Below, one piece after another: positions 1 through 11,119 of a stretch of DNA of 64,000 bases. The notes beneath the pieces are model-generated. The model made no database searches, was not told where the DNA came from, and saw only the letters and a list, made by a program, of their open reading frames with translations. The stretch comes from Ceratotherium simum simum. Lineage: Eukaryota; Chordata; Mammalia; Perissodactyla; Rhinocerotidae. Numbering within the stretch: the stretch's first letter is position 1; each line of letters opens with the position of its first letter. Both the position numbers and the translations under genes were made by a program. The stretch spans positions 21,179,786 to 21,243,785 of the forward strand of contig NW_004454181.1 of the NCBI RefSeq assembly GCF_000283155.1, written 5' to 3'.

Positions 1-1080
1 AAATCAGGGGTTCTGTTAGTAAAAGAAACGGGAAGTGAGTATTGGGTAGGCAACAAGCAGAGGTGTATTGTTCATATTGTTTTGTTCTTGAAAACAACAG
101 AAACTGACTCTAGGTGGCCTGAGGAAAACGGACGCTGAGCCGGCTCACAGAATGGAAGAAGCATTGTTGAGGCCTGAGGAGGGTCGATGCCAGGTGAGCT
201 CTGGGAGCTTCGGGAGCAGGAATTCATGGGCTTTCTCTGTAGGGTACTGCCATTTATCTGACCTAGTGATAAAACAGGCTGTCAGTCACTTTGCTCTCAA
301 CTTCAGATTCCTGGGATAGAGAACTGGACTGGTCCAGCTGAGGCCCCTGGTTTCCCTGGCTCAGCTTGCTTCAGCTGGGTCACAGGATCATGGGCACAGA
401 GCTTTTTGGCTCTGGCCAAACCCTGGGTATTAGCATTTGTTCTCAAAGAAAAGTGAATCCTTGAGGGCTGGGCAGCTCTTATTATTGGTTTTGGCATAGA
501 AAAATTTAACACAAGGGCTAGAACGCAGTTTTGCCAGGTCCCAGGCTGCAAATTTCAGAACTCATCTGGGAGTTTTCCCTCCTTCCCAATGAGTCGGCAG
601 TGTGTTGGAAGGATGTTTATATGTCTCACTGTGGATTAGTAGGTTTATTTGACACACAAAGCTGTCAAGCAAGCTGGGGATTTATTTAATTTTTAAACTG
701 GTGGAATTTAGTTAAAGCCAGTAAGGAAAACACCAGGTCTCATGGATGGCCGGAAGGTAAGAATTCCAGCCTGGTAGGCTTGGCACTTAAAACTCATATA
801 AGTGACCAAAGGTTCTTAATGTTGACTAATTCTGGTTGTCTTTTTGGATTATCTCTGGGAAGAGGAGACAGAACTGAATATTCTTCTACCACATTGGCTT
901 TTTCCCTTCAAGAACTTAAAGATGAATATGCCTTTCTTTTGTAAAATTCCATTATTTCCTCTATTATGGGTCTGTTCATTTTTACACCTGGTTGTTTGGG
1001 AAGTAGAAAGTAGGAAATGTCTTGCCATTTGTTTTCTTGCTATTTTTGTCCTTTTAGCGTCATCAAATGGCATATAGCAT
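1..1080. other. No recognisable gene or repeat
   Basis: I see no coding exon, RNA gene or clear repeat here. Open frames of 74-82 codons occur on both strands but have no recognisable domain and overlap each other, as expected by chance. Confidence 0.5.
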
Positions 1081-1084
1081 CATG

Positions 1085-1195
1085 ATTAACAGCGTGAGCT
1101 TTGGAGTATGACAGATCTGGGTGTGTGTCCTCGCTTGGCTACTCACTGGCAATATGATCATGGGCTAAGAAAGCCAATGAACTTTGGCCACATTG
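1085..1195 (+). repeat. MIR SINE fragment
   Basis: The stretch reads 'gcgtgagctttggagtatgacagatctgggtgtgtgtcc' and continues with 'ggctactcactggcaatatga'. This follows the tRNA-related head and core of the mammal-wide MIR element in the plus direction. It is diverged and truncated after the core. Confidence 0.65.
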
Positions 1196-1204
1196 GGTAT
1201 GATA

Positions 1205-2360
1205 GATATTTTCCAGGATTAGTCCTTGCTAGTATATTTTTCTTGTGTGTGAGAGTATGTACATATAATATGTATAATACCTCTGCCCTGCTTTTATTAC
1301 TTAGCATTATGTCTTGGAAGTCCTTTCTTATCAGCCCATATAAGTCAGCCTCAGTGTTTTTAATGTTGCACAGTATTACCCTATACAATTGTGCTGTTCC
1401 TTACTGAACTCATTCCACATCAGCAAACGTTTAAGTTGTTTCCATATTTTTACTGTTACAAATTTTGCTATAGTCTTAGCTATTCCTCTTTATATGTGTA
1501 TGACAACACATTTGTTGGGATAAATTACTTGAAGTATGATTGCTAAATCAAAGGCCATGTGAATTTTTAAATTGTTATGGATGTAGCCAATGGTCCTCCA
1601 AAAAGATTGTAGCAATTCACACTTCCACCAACAATCACATAGGAACGCCTGTTTCTTACACCCTCACCAACACTTTGTTTTCAAACTTTTTATTATTTGT
1701 TAATATGAATAAAATGTTATTTCACAGTTTTAAATTAAATAATTTTGAATGTGCATTTACATGTATGTTTAAAAGCCATTTGCATTTTTCTCCCTGTGAA
1801 GTGTCTTTCTGTGTTATTTGCACTTTTGGGGCAGTGGGAAAGAGTTATTTCTGACAAATCAATGTCAGAAGAACATTTCATGAATTGAGGAATTTACCTG
1901 TTCTATCGTGTTGCATTTTTCCTACCATATTTGTCTTTTTACTGTTTTATGGTTTTGAAATTTTTATGTAGTCGTAGATATTAATCTTTTCCTTTGAGAC
2001 CTTTGCGTTATATTGCTTGCGTAGCTTTCCCCACTCCAATATTGTTTTCTAAAATTGCAATATTTTCTTTGACAACTGTTACATTTTTTTTTTTTTTTTT
2101 TTTTACCTTGGGATCCACTTGAATCTATTTTGGTGTAAGTTGTGATGATACATCTATATATTTTTTGCCCATTGTCTGGCCATTTATTGAACAATCCACA
2201 TTGTCCCACTGCTTTTAAATGCTACCTTTTATGGTGTAAGAAATTCTTTGTGTGTGGGGGGAGGAGGGGTGGGGGGAGAGAGGGGTTGGGGGGTACAACT
2301 TGGACTTTCGGTTCTGTTCCACTGATCTGTCTTTTCCTGCAAAAGCCACAGTTTGAAGGT
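1205..2360 (-). repeat. Old L1 (L1M-type) ORF2/3' fragment
   Basis: On the plus strand the order of landmarks is that of an inverted L1. First come the lines reading as 'cagtattaccctatacaattg' and 'gttgggataaattacttgaag', then the 'cttccaccaacaatcacatagg' segment, then the ORF2-type 'tggccatttattgaac' and 'ccactgatctgtcttttcctgc'. All frames are destroyed. A poly-T run of about 20 lies at 2084-2104 and a G-rich tract at 2259-2292. The subfamily cannot be set by eye. Confidence 0.7.
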
Positions 2361-2963
2361 TAGGTGTACTGGCTAATCTTGATCCCAAGTTTACACTTTA
2401 AATTTTGTTGATAGTTTGAATCAAATAAAAGACATTGAGCCTGCTTTATTATTTTTTGCTAGCCTCTGGTTGTTTATGTATCAAATCAGTAAGTAATGTG
2501 CTTATGTGACAGATTTAATGTTTGACCTGGCAGATGAAATAGAGTTGGGTAAAATGAGAAAAAAGAATATTTTACTTCCAAATAACCATTAACTATTTTC
2601 TAATAATAAATTACCTTGAAGCTGTGATGAAAAATGATGGGGTACATAGACAGCAAAGGGATTTATGAAGATCAGTGAAGTGTTAAGGACTCAAGGCAGT
2701 TCTTCATCATTCACAGTGTGTCTTGCTTACACAGATCAAGGCCTGTTTTGATTCTCTGTGTGACATTATCTTCTCTTCTTAGAGACTACTTTCTTGGCAT
2801 TGTCATGCCTCAGGGCCTTTGCACAGATGGTTTACCTCTGCCAGTAATGCTCTTTTCGGAGATAGCTGCTCCACCATGTTTTTTCAGGCTTGTGCCCAAA
2901 TATCGTATCACAGAGGTCTTACCTGACCAACCTACCTAAAATATAAATATATATAAATATTTA

Positions 2964-2995
2964 TATATTTAATTATATATATATAATTAAATATA
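2964..2995. repeat. Perfect 32-bp AT palindrome
   Basis: The left half 'tatatttaattatata' (2964-2979) is followed directly by its exact reverse complement 'tatataattaaatata' (2980-2995), with no spacer. It sits in an AT microsatellite (2941-3000) and could extrude as a cruciform. Confidence 0.9.
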
Positions 2996-3035
2996 AAAAT
3001 ATCTTAGCTTGTGTTCTTTTTCTTCAAAGAGAAGA

Positions 3036-3070
3036 AAGATTTATTTATTATTTATTTATTTATTTATTAC
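3036..3070. repeat. (TTTA)n microsatellite
   Basis: Short tandem TTTA/TTAT units interrupt the L2 3' end. Confidence 0.85.
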
Positions 3071-3179
3071 TTCCTGACGTATATTTATTCTGACCTCCCC
3101 ATGTGTTCCATGAGCTTAGCACATAGAATATGGCCTGGCATAGAGACACCCAAATATTTGTTGAATGAACAAATACACA

Positions 3180-5150
3180 CTTCCATCTCCTTATCTTGAC
3201 TGCTTATTGTTAGTGCGCAACTAAGAAGTTGCTGAAATGTAAGAGGGGTTGAAATTCCTTCGTTTTAAACCAAAATATTGGGTTACCTCTTTTCGCTTTC
3301 CTCTGTTGTCCTGGGAAAGTAGGACCGAAACCTTGAGTCCTGAGAAGGTTAACTGCTGTCGTGGGGTTCGTCTCTGTCTGAGAGATGTCAATTCCAGAGT
3401 AAGCAGAGTGGTGGACTAGAAAGCACAGAGGGCCGTGGCCCCGCCAGGAGCTGGAAGGCCAGCAAGTGACAGCCAGCTCTCAGTTCCCATGCATGCGTGT
3501 CCAAAACGACACACGCAGACACCGGCGCCTGTTCTTCCTGATGCAGGAGGAACCTCGTTTCACAAAAACTCTAAGTCGCTACTCGTCTGAACCTACTGCC
3601 ATTTGTTATTTTTCCATTGGTATCGATATAGGAGGGTGAGAAGTCAAGTTTCATGGGTAAAACTTGGAGATTGCTTTTTAATGACCCAGAGTCTGTGTTA
3701 TCATGGAAACTTTTATGTAGGAAGGATTTGGGGTAAAAATTTGCTTTTAAGTGGTGGTTAGGAGATCATCTTGAGGCTTTGTTTTCAAAGCAAGATTGAA
3801 AGTTAACTTAGGAGCGGTGATTGATGAAGACTTTAGCATCTTTAAACCACATTCTGCCTCTGGACCTTCAGCTGGGAGAGATGGATGAGGGGAGTCACAC
3901 AACAGGAGTCCTCAAGTGGGAGGGGTTTAGAGCATCAAGGCCCGTGGAGTCTGGTCCCAGGTGACTTCCTATTTAATATGAATTTCCCTGAATTCTCAGA
4001 GTCTCAGATGGTATTTCCTCTGGCCTCCTGAATTGCACTTTGCACATTCCCCTGTGATAATTGTCTTAGTTATGGCTCTTCAGGCTGCAAGAGAAATTCT
4101 TCATACTGGTTTAAGAAAAAAAGAAATTTTGTGGACATCTTCAGGGTTATTTCATGGAACCCAGGGGCAATGAGCCATGAGTGTGCTTTACAAGGTACCA
4201 GAAACAGAAGTGCAGGGTGTGACTAGCAATCAGGTAGCTACTCTTTCCTGCTCTCTGGGGGCTTCACTGACTCTCATCTTTGCTTCCCTCTGCACAACCC
4301 CCATGTTTTCTCTTTTGCCAGACCAGCTTTCTTTGCTTCTCGATTGCACATGGTGGAAAACAGCATCTCCGTGGTTCATGAGCTTTGCAGGTCCTCCCAG
4401 GTCCAGCACGAGCGAAAATTAATAAATGGATTTTAATCTAATTCTGAGCTCATGGGAGAGACAATCTGACTGGATCATCTTGGGTTCAGGTGTTCCTCCT
4501 AGTCTGGTTAGCCACGGCTAGAGGTTTGGGGTCAAGTGGAAGAAATATGGTCCCGGAACTACACCCCTGAGAAGCCTTCTCAGGGAAGGGAGCCATTAAC
4601 TGGCAGGTATCCCAAAGCTATCCATTACAACCAACACTGCAAATCACATCCTAACAAATTTAGGTATCTGAATTTTCACTCTTTCAGAAGTATTATGAGG
4701 GACCTAGTAGAGTACTGATTTTGATTTTAAAAATCGAATTCTTCTCAGTGTCATAAAAGTTGATGGCACAGAGCAGTGAGATCAGGGGAACTGTTGAACG
4801 TTTCTGTTTGAGTTGTAAAGGCCAGGGCATACATACATTCTTGTTTTGCCTTCCAACACATATGTCATTACATACAACATTGAGCTCGCTTTTTGGCTGC
4901 TTTGGGTCATTCCTCTGCCTGTGTAATTTTATTTTTGACAGTATTGCTATTTCTTAACTTCCCTTTTTTTCCAGTTAGAAAGTGCGAGTCTCCTTAGCTT
5001 TACTACCAATATCTTTTCCTATTCCTCAGATGTAACAGCAATTAAGTTCCCTGTGTATCTGGCCAGAAATCTAGCGTACGTCCATGTGGGTGTATCTGTG
5101 TAACTTTTTTTCTCCACCTAATGATATTGCTTGCTGATCTTTCCATGTCA
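3180..5150. other. No gene seen; possible dispersed repeat at 4060-4420
   Basis: No coding exon is recognisable. The part around 4075-4420, beginning 'ttcaggctgcaagagaaattc' and 'ctggtttaag', resembles the element at 59290-59760 in its first 60 bases. I cannot name this family. The remainder shows nothing I can identify. Confidence 0.4.
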
Positions 5151-5159
5151 ACATATACA

Positions 5160-6330
5160 TCTATCTCACTTTTCCCAAAAGTTCAATATTAAAAAAATTT
5201 GAACATGCAGAAAGGTTAAAGAAATTTTATCCGTTACATAGATTCCACCATTAATGTTTTACTATGCTTGCATTATTATATATCTATCCCTCTATCCATC
5301 TCTCATTCTATCTTATTTTTTGATGCATTCAAAGTAAGTTCCAGATACTGGTATACTTCTCCCTAAAAACTTCCTATGCATGTCATTAACTAGAGTTCAA
5401 TATTTGTTTATATTTTTCCTCTTTGGAGATAAATTTTACATACAAAGAAATTCACAAATCGTAAGTGTAACACTTGGTGAGTTATGATAAATGTGTCCAC
5501 TTGTGTAACTCAAATCCCTATCAAGAAATGGAAAATAATCACAACCCCAGAAAGTATGTACTCTTGTGTGTAAGGCTTCTTTCTCTCAGTATGATGTTTT
5601 TGAGATTCATCCATGTTGTTGAGGATAGCAGAAGTTTGTTCCTATTTATTACTCAGTAGTATTACCTTGTATGAGTAAACTACAGTTTGTTTATCCATTT
5701 TCCTATTCATAGGCATGTAGACTGTTACCGGTTTCTGGCAATTATGAGTAAAGCTGCTATGAACATACTTGTACAGGTCTTTTTATGGGCCTACTTCATT
5801 TCTCTTGTGAAAATACCTAGAATTGGAATTTCTGAGTCTCAGGGTAGGTATACATTGCAGTTTGTAAAAACACGTATGCATTGCCTTATATAGATAAGCC
5901 ATAATTTAGCTATTTTTACTGTGGATGGACATTTAGATTGTTTCTTTTTTTTTTTTTTTTGCAATTATAAGTTTGCTATAGCAAACCTCTTTATATGCAT
6001 ATTTTTGCTTTCTTTTCTTTTTTTTCTTTTTGTGAGGAAGATCAGCCCTGAGCTAACATCTGCCAATCCTCATTTTTTTTTGCAGAGGAAGACTGGCCCT
6101 GGGCCCCCATCTTCCTCCACTTTATATGCAACGCCGCCACAGCATGGCCTGACAAGCGGTGTGTCGGTGCGCGCCCGGGATCCGAACTGGCAAACCCCAG
6201 GCTGCCTCAGGGGAGGGCGCGCACTTAACCGCTTGCGCCGCCGGGCTGGCCCCCTATTTTTGCTTTCTTGAGAAAGTGAATCCACAAGTAGATTATTAGC
6301 ACTGGGATGACTGAGTCAGTGTTTCACTTC
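5160..6330 (-). repeat. Old L1 (L1M-type) 3' region, split by an ERE
   Basis: Inverted L1 3' landmarks include 'cattcaaagtaagttccagatac', 'tttgagattcatccatgttgttg', 'attactcagtagtattac' and 'gagtaaagctgctatgaacat'. The ERE at 6015-6254 interrupts it, and the sequence after the insertion ('aagtgaatccacaagtagattatt') continues in similar style. It has no intact frame. Confidence 0.7.
6015..6254 (-). mobile_element. ERE SINE (perissodactyl, tRNA-derived)
   Basis: The inverted element starts on its tail side with 'gaggaagatcagccctgagc' and ends at its head 'gccgggctggcccc'. The antisense B box lies in 'cgggatccgaactgg'. A perfect 15-bp target-site duplication, 'tatttttgctttctt', lies at 6000-6014 and 6255-6269, which fixes both boundaries. 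Near-consensus sequence and the intact duplication suggest a relatively young copy. Confidence 0.93.
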
Positions 6331-6370
6331 AGGTTAAATTACAGCCTGCTGGGACATTGCTCTAAGGCCT

Positions 6371-6525
6371 TGCAACTCAAAATGTAGTCCTTGGACCAGC
6401 AGCAGCAGCATTACCTGGGAGTTTATTAGAAATGCAAACTCTTAAGCCCCCCTCCAGACCTAATGAATGAGAATCTGCATTTTAACAAGATTCTCAGGTG
6501 ATTCCCATGCACTCCCTAAAGGAAA
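6371..6525. mobile_element. hAT-Charlie-type MITE fragment
   Basis: The run 'caactcaaaatgtagtccttggaccagcagca', 'gcattacctgggagtttattagaaatgcaaa' and 'tgagaatctgcattttaacaagattctcaggtgattc' matches a well-known short mammalian hAT element. MER20 or a relative is likely, but I cannot set the exact family. The copies at 10516 and 38650 run in the opposite sense. Confidence 0.6.
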
Positions 6526-6889
6526 TAAAATCTGAGGCAAGAGAGCTTTATTTTCACTCATAACACCTAAGTAGCTCTCCAGTGACTTTTCCTGGAAGGT
6601 GTGGGATTTGAAACGGCTGAACCTGATACTTACATAAAGGCAAAACAATTACTACATGATCAGATTTTACGACAACTCAAGAGGCATAAAACTGCAGATG
6701 CTCAGGATGGGACAAGATCTTCAAATTTATCTATTTTAGTGGTTTTCTGACTGTGTTCCTCATGGAGCCTCATTCCCAGAGCGTCCTCTGGGCATTCTGA
6801 GGGCTGAGTGGGCAGACCTCCGGGAGTAGTCACTGCACCTCTCTCCCCCATCACGGAGTCATTTTAAAAATTCTATTTATATACTGGGA

Positions 6890-7370
6890 GTTCCAGCAAT
6901 ATTCATGTCAAAAATTTACCCTTTTAGTTTGAAGAATTAAAAACCTACAGAAGAGCTGATAATTTTAATTTATACAATGAAATTTTAAAATTATATAATA
7001 ATTTATATGGATTAATACAATGACTATCCATATACCTTTCATGTATATTTACAAATTATTAGCATTTTGTCACCTCTCTCTCTTTCCACACCCTCACACA
7101 TACACCCCCCCCCAGCCATACACTTGTTTATGGGTGTGTTTTATTGTGTTTTTGTTTGTTGAAATACTTGAAAGTGAATTGCAGATAACATGTCATTTTA
7201 CCCCTAAATACTTTAGCATGTTATCTTCTAAGAACTGTCATTTTCTTACCTAGCCCTGATAATATTATTACATCAAAGAAGTTTCACATTGATAACTACA
7301 TATTCAAATTCAAATTCCTCTAGTTGTCTCGGTAATGTCTCCTGTATTTGTGTTTTTTTCCCCTAGGTCC
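6890..7370 (-). repeat. Old L1 3' UTR fragment
   Basis: Contains the inverted L1M 3' landmarks 'ttacaaattattagcattttg', 'aatacttgaaagtgaattgcag', 'catgtcattttacccctaaatac' and 'tcaaattcctctagttgtc'. A C-rich run lies at about 7105-7114. Confidence 0.6.
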
Positions 7371-7384
7371 AATTAAGAATCACA

Positions 7385-7590
7385 ATTCTATTTATTTATT
7401 CATTACCTGTTGCTGTGTAACACCCTCAAAACTTAGTGGCTTAGCCTCAACATTTATTATCTCACAGTTTCTTTGGGTCAGGAAATCTGGCCATGGTTTA
7501 ACTGGATCTTCTGCTTCAAGGTCTCGCACAGGCCAGGCAGGGTATGACTGGGGCTCTAGTTGTCTCAGGGCTCATGTCACTCAAGTGGAT
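7385..7590 (-). repeat. MLT1-like LTR fragment
   Basis: 'cctgttgctgtgtaacaccctcaaaacttagtggctta', followed by 'catttattatctcacag' and 'gggtcaggaaatctgg', resembles the antisense end of MLT1-class LTRs, where an AATAAA-type signal precedes 'gccactaagttttg' on the minus strand. It ends at a poly-T run near 7590. The assignment is tentative. Confidence 0.45.
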
Positions 7591-8088
7591 CTTTTTTTTT
7601 TTTTTAATGACTTTTCCATGTGACTGGAGAAGAGATATATTTTCTATTATCAGATGTAAGGTTTGCTATATATTCTTAACATCCACCTTATTGATTTTAT
7701 TGTTTACGGCTTCCATATGCTCACTTGCCCTTCCGTCCTCTTGACCTCTCTTTGAGAGTAGTGTGTTAAAATCTGTTATGAGCATGTTTATCAGTGTGTT
7801 TCTTTCTGCAGCTTTTATGGTTTCTGCTATATGTGGGTGATTGCTCTATTATTTGTGATCTAGACGTTCGTAACTGTTCTATCCTAGTTGTGGCCTACAA
7901 CATAATAAAGGGCACTTCTTCTTTGGGCCTGAGTGCAGCCTTAGGATGCCTGATATCAGGATCACAGCCCTGGTTTCTTAGCTGTTTATCCTTACCTGGT
8001 ATGTCTTTGCCCACCCTTTTGTTTTTAGTCTTTCTAAATCACTTTGTTTTAAGCCTGAATCTTGTATATAGCATAGAGATGAGTTTTT

Positions 8089-10018
8089 TTATTGAGATAT
8101 AGTTGACATATTATGTTAGTTTCAGGTGTACAACATAATGATTAAATATTTGTATATATTGTGAAATTATCATCACAACAAGCCTAGTTAACATCTGTCA
8201 CCAAACATAGTTACAAAAAAATTTTTTTCTTGTGATGAGAACTTTTAAGATCTACTCTTTTAGCAATTTTCAAATATGCAATACAATCTTATTAACTATA
8301 GTCACCATGCTGTCTATTACATCCCTATGACTTATTTATTTTATAACTGGAAGTTTGTATCTTTTGATCCCCTTCCGCTATTTTGCTCACCCCCAACCCC
8401 CTGCCTCTAGCTCATTTTTTGTTTTTTAGATTCCACATATAAGTGAGACCATATGGCATTAGTCATTCTCTGACATATTTCACATAGCATAATACTCTCA
8501 AGGTCCCTCCATGTTGTCACAAATGGCAAGATTTACTTCTTTTTTATGGCTGAATAATATTCCATTGTGTATATGTATATATACCACATCTTTTTTATGC
8601 ATTCATCCCTTGATGGACACTTAGTTATTTCCATATCTAGGCTGTTGTAAATAATGCTGCAGTAAACATGGGGGTTCATATATCTCTTCGAGTTAGTGTT
8701 TTTGTTTTCCCTGGATAAATACCCAGTGGAATTGCTGGATCATATGGTAGTTCTATTTTTAATTTTTTGAGGAACGTTCATACTGTTTTCCATAGTGACT
8801 GCACCAATTAACATTCCCACCAACAGTGCACGAGGGTTCCCTTTTCTCCACATCCTTGCCGATACTTATTATCTCTTGTGTTATTGATAATAGCCATTCT
8901 AACAGTGTGAGGTGATATCTCATTATGGTTTTGATGTGCATTTCTCTGATTTGTGATATTGAACACCTTTTCATGTACCTGTTGGCCATCTGTATGTTGT
9001 AGGAGTGGAAAAGTTTTCCATTCTTCCCTTCTAGGTTCTTTGGCTGGTCTAATAATTCAATTGATATAAGACAGATTAGCAAGAGAAAAACAAATTTAAT
9101 TTTGTATGTACAAGAGCCCCAAAGATATGAGACTCAAGGGCAAGTTACACTAAGGAATGGGATAAGGGCCTGGGGCTTCAAAGAGGAGCAGGGTAATTCA
9201 TAGGACGATAAGAAAAGCAGAAGTTTGGTAATTAGAAGTTTGCCCTTCCCTGCAGATAGGTCTTTCAGATAAAAAAAGTTATCTCTGGTCATAGTTCTTT
9301 TTCTGGTACAGGCCTCTTATCTAAACTATTTTAGGTAGTTAAGGGAGAAGTAAAAGTTTTTCCTGATTCTGCCAAGTCTTGATTGCCTTTAGCTCAAAAT
9401 AATTTATGTGCCAAAGTGGCGTATTTTGGGGCGGCATATTCCGCTTCCTTTTAATGTCTTCTTTGAAAATATCTATGTATATCCTCTGCCCATTTTTAAA
9501 TTGGATTGTTTGTTCTTTTGCTGTTGAATTGTATAAGTTCTTTATATGTTTTAGATATTAACCCCTTATCAGATATATAATTTGCAAATATTTTCTCCCA
9601 TTCAGCAGGTTGCATTTCATTATGTTGACGGTTTCCTTTGTCCTGCAGAGCTTTCTAGTTTGATGCAGTCCCACTTGTTTATTTTTTGTTGTTGTTGCCT
9701 TGCTTTTGTTTGGTATCAGATCCACAAAATCTCCATCTAGACTGATGTCAAGGAGCTTACCACATATGTTTTCTTCTAGAAATTTTATGGTTCCAGGTCT
9801 TATATTCAAGTCTCTAATTCATTTTGAGTTCATTTTTGTGTATGGTGTAATATAGTGGTCCAGTTTAAGTCTTTTGCATGTATCTGTCCAGTTTTCCCAC
9901 CAGCATTTATTGAAGAGACTGTTCTTTCCCCGTTGTATTTCTTGGCTCCTTTGTAGTAAATTAATTGACTATATATGCATGTGTTTGTTTCTGGGCTCTC
10001 TAGTCTGTTCTCTATTTT
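8089..10018 (-). mobile_element. 5'-truncated L1 with target-site duplication
   Basis: The inverted 3' UTR begins 'attgagatatagttgacatat' and 'gtttcaggtgtacaacataatg'. ORF2 C-terminal sequence follows, with 'gctgaataatattccattgtg', 'aataatgctgcagtaaacatgg', 'aaatacccagtggaattgctgg', and finally the 'cccaccagcatttattgaagag' region. An 11-bp duplication 'gatgagttttt' lies at 8078-8088 and 10019-10029. Excluding the LTR inserted at 8998-9453, about 1.47 kb of L1 remains, so it was truncated on insertion. Frames are broken. Confidence 0.85.
8998..9453 (-). mobile_element. Solo LTR inside the truncated L1
   Basis: L1 sequence 'ggccatctgtatg' stops and resumes as 'tgtcttctttgaaaatatc' after 456 bp of unrelated sequence. 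The 4-bp sequence 'atgt' flanks it at 8994-8997 and 9454-9457. It begins 'tgtaggagtgg'; its other end reads 'ttccttttta'-like, giving a minus-strand start of TA where TG is expected, probably by mutation. A 4-bp duplication fits an ERV1-class LTR. No internal viral genes are present. The exact family is not recognised. Confidence 0.7.
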
Positions 10019-10515
10019 GATGAGTTTTTCTTTGTGAGTCCATATGAAAACCTTTTTCTTCTAATAGAGGAATTAAGTCCTTTTACATTTATTGATATGA
10101 TTGCTCCTTTTGGCCTCAAATATCTCATATTATTTTATGTTACATTTCCTGTGTTTATTTTCCTATGTGATCTTTTCTCTCAAATTTATTATTTTTATTT
10201 CGGAAGGTATATGCTTTTGTGCTAGTGGCAATCTTTATACTAATGCCTTTTGACACCCACTTATTTCCTATGAGGCAATCATTATTTTACTTTTCCTTTC
10301 TCTCTTCCTTCTTCCATTTCTAAAATTGTAATATTTCTACTTTGACAGGACATTTAACATGTACATACTTTCTATCTACACTTATCTCCTCTGTTTCAGT
10401 ATCAGGTGTATTATTAAATGTATTTTTCGTATGTAAATAAAAGGACCATTTGTCCTTTTGCTTACGTTTCCACAAACATCTTTTGTTTGGATGAAGCTTG
10501 TCTTTTAGTAGAAAG

Positions 10516-10682
10516 TTTCTCAGACTTTTATGTACATACTAACACCTTGGGGGTCTTGTTAATATGCGGATTCTGATTCAGAAGTTCTAGAGTAGGACCT
10601 GACATTTTGCATTTCTAACAATTTCATAGGTGATGCAGATGCTGCTGGGTGCAGAACTCGTTTTGAGTAGTGAGGCTCTAGT
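10516..10682. mobile_element. hAT-Charlie-type MITE
   Basis: 'tctcagacttttatgtacatac', 'ggattctgattcagaagttctagag', 'catttctaacaatttcataggtgatgcagatgctgctgg' and 'ttttgagtagtgaggctct' follow the plan of the MITEs at 6371 and 38650. It is inserted in old L1 sequence. MER20-like is the best guess. Confidence 0.6.
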
Positions 10683-11119
10683 ACGTTCCTCAAGAAGAGT
10701 TTTTAAGCTTACTATTCTCCTGTTCTTGTGTGTTTAAAATTATTTTTCTCTAGCCTTGATACTTGAAAGGTAGTGGAACCAGATATAAAATTGTTGGCTC
10801 ACATTTTCTTTGCTTCTTGACAATGCCACTCCACTGTCTCTTGGCCCACACGTTGCTGTTGAGACTTCTGATGCCAACTGATGGTGAATGCAGCATCAGG
10901 AAAATTCTTTATTTTTATAATATAGTTATTTTACTAGAGTATGTCATGAGTTGATCATTTTTGGTCAATTTTCCCATATACAGAATGGGCCCTTCTAATA
11001 TGTAGATTCAGGTCTAATTTAATATCTGGAAAGTTTTTTTAGCATATAGCTTTAAATATTAGTTCTATCTCACATTTAAAACCCATAATAGTTTGTTATT
11101 TGTCTTCAAAAACTCCAAT

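Larger units (their letters stand above)
2795..3172 (+). repeat. L2 LINE 3' end
   Basis: The landmarks 'cctcagggcctttgcacag', 'tctgccagtaatgctctt', 'gaggtcttacctgaccaac' and the terminal 'tggcctggcatagagacacccaaatatttgttgaatgaa' occur in the order of the L2 3' region. AT-rich and TTTA simple repeats (2941-3068) interrupt it. It is an ancient non-autonomous remnant with no coding capacity. Confidence 0.75.
7605..11110 (-). repeat. Old L1 host sequence carrying nested insertions
   Basis: Sequence on both sides of the younger L1 at 8089-10018 reads as inverted, decayed L1. Before it: 'tcagtgtgtttctttctgcag' and 'cttgtatatagcatagagatgag'. After it: 'cttctaatagaggaattaagtcc' and 'ttttacatttattgatatgattg'. 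ORF1-like sequence follows near 11040-11110. No frame survives. The younger L1, its LTR and the hAT MITE at 10516 interrupt the host. Confidence 0.6.

Noticed and set aside
8759..9082. 107-codon minus-strand frame
   Set aside because: It starts in the solo LTR and continues into L1 ORF2 sequence, so it is a chance junction frame.
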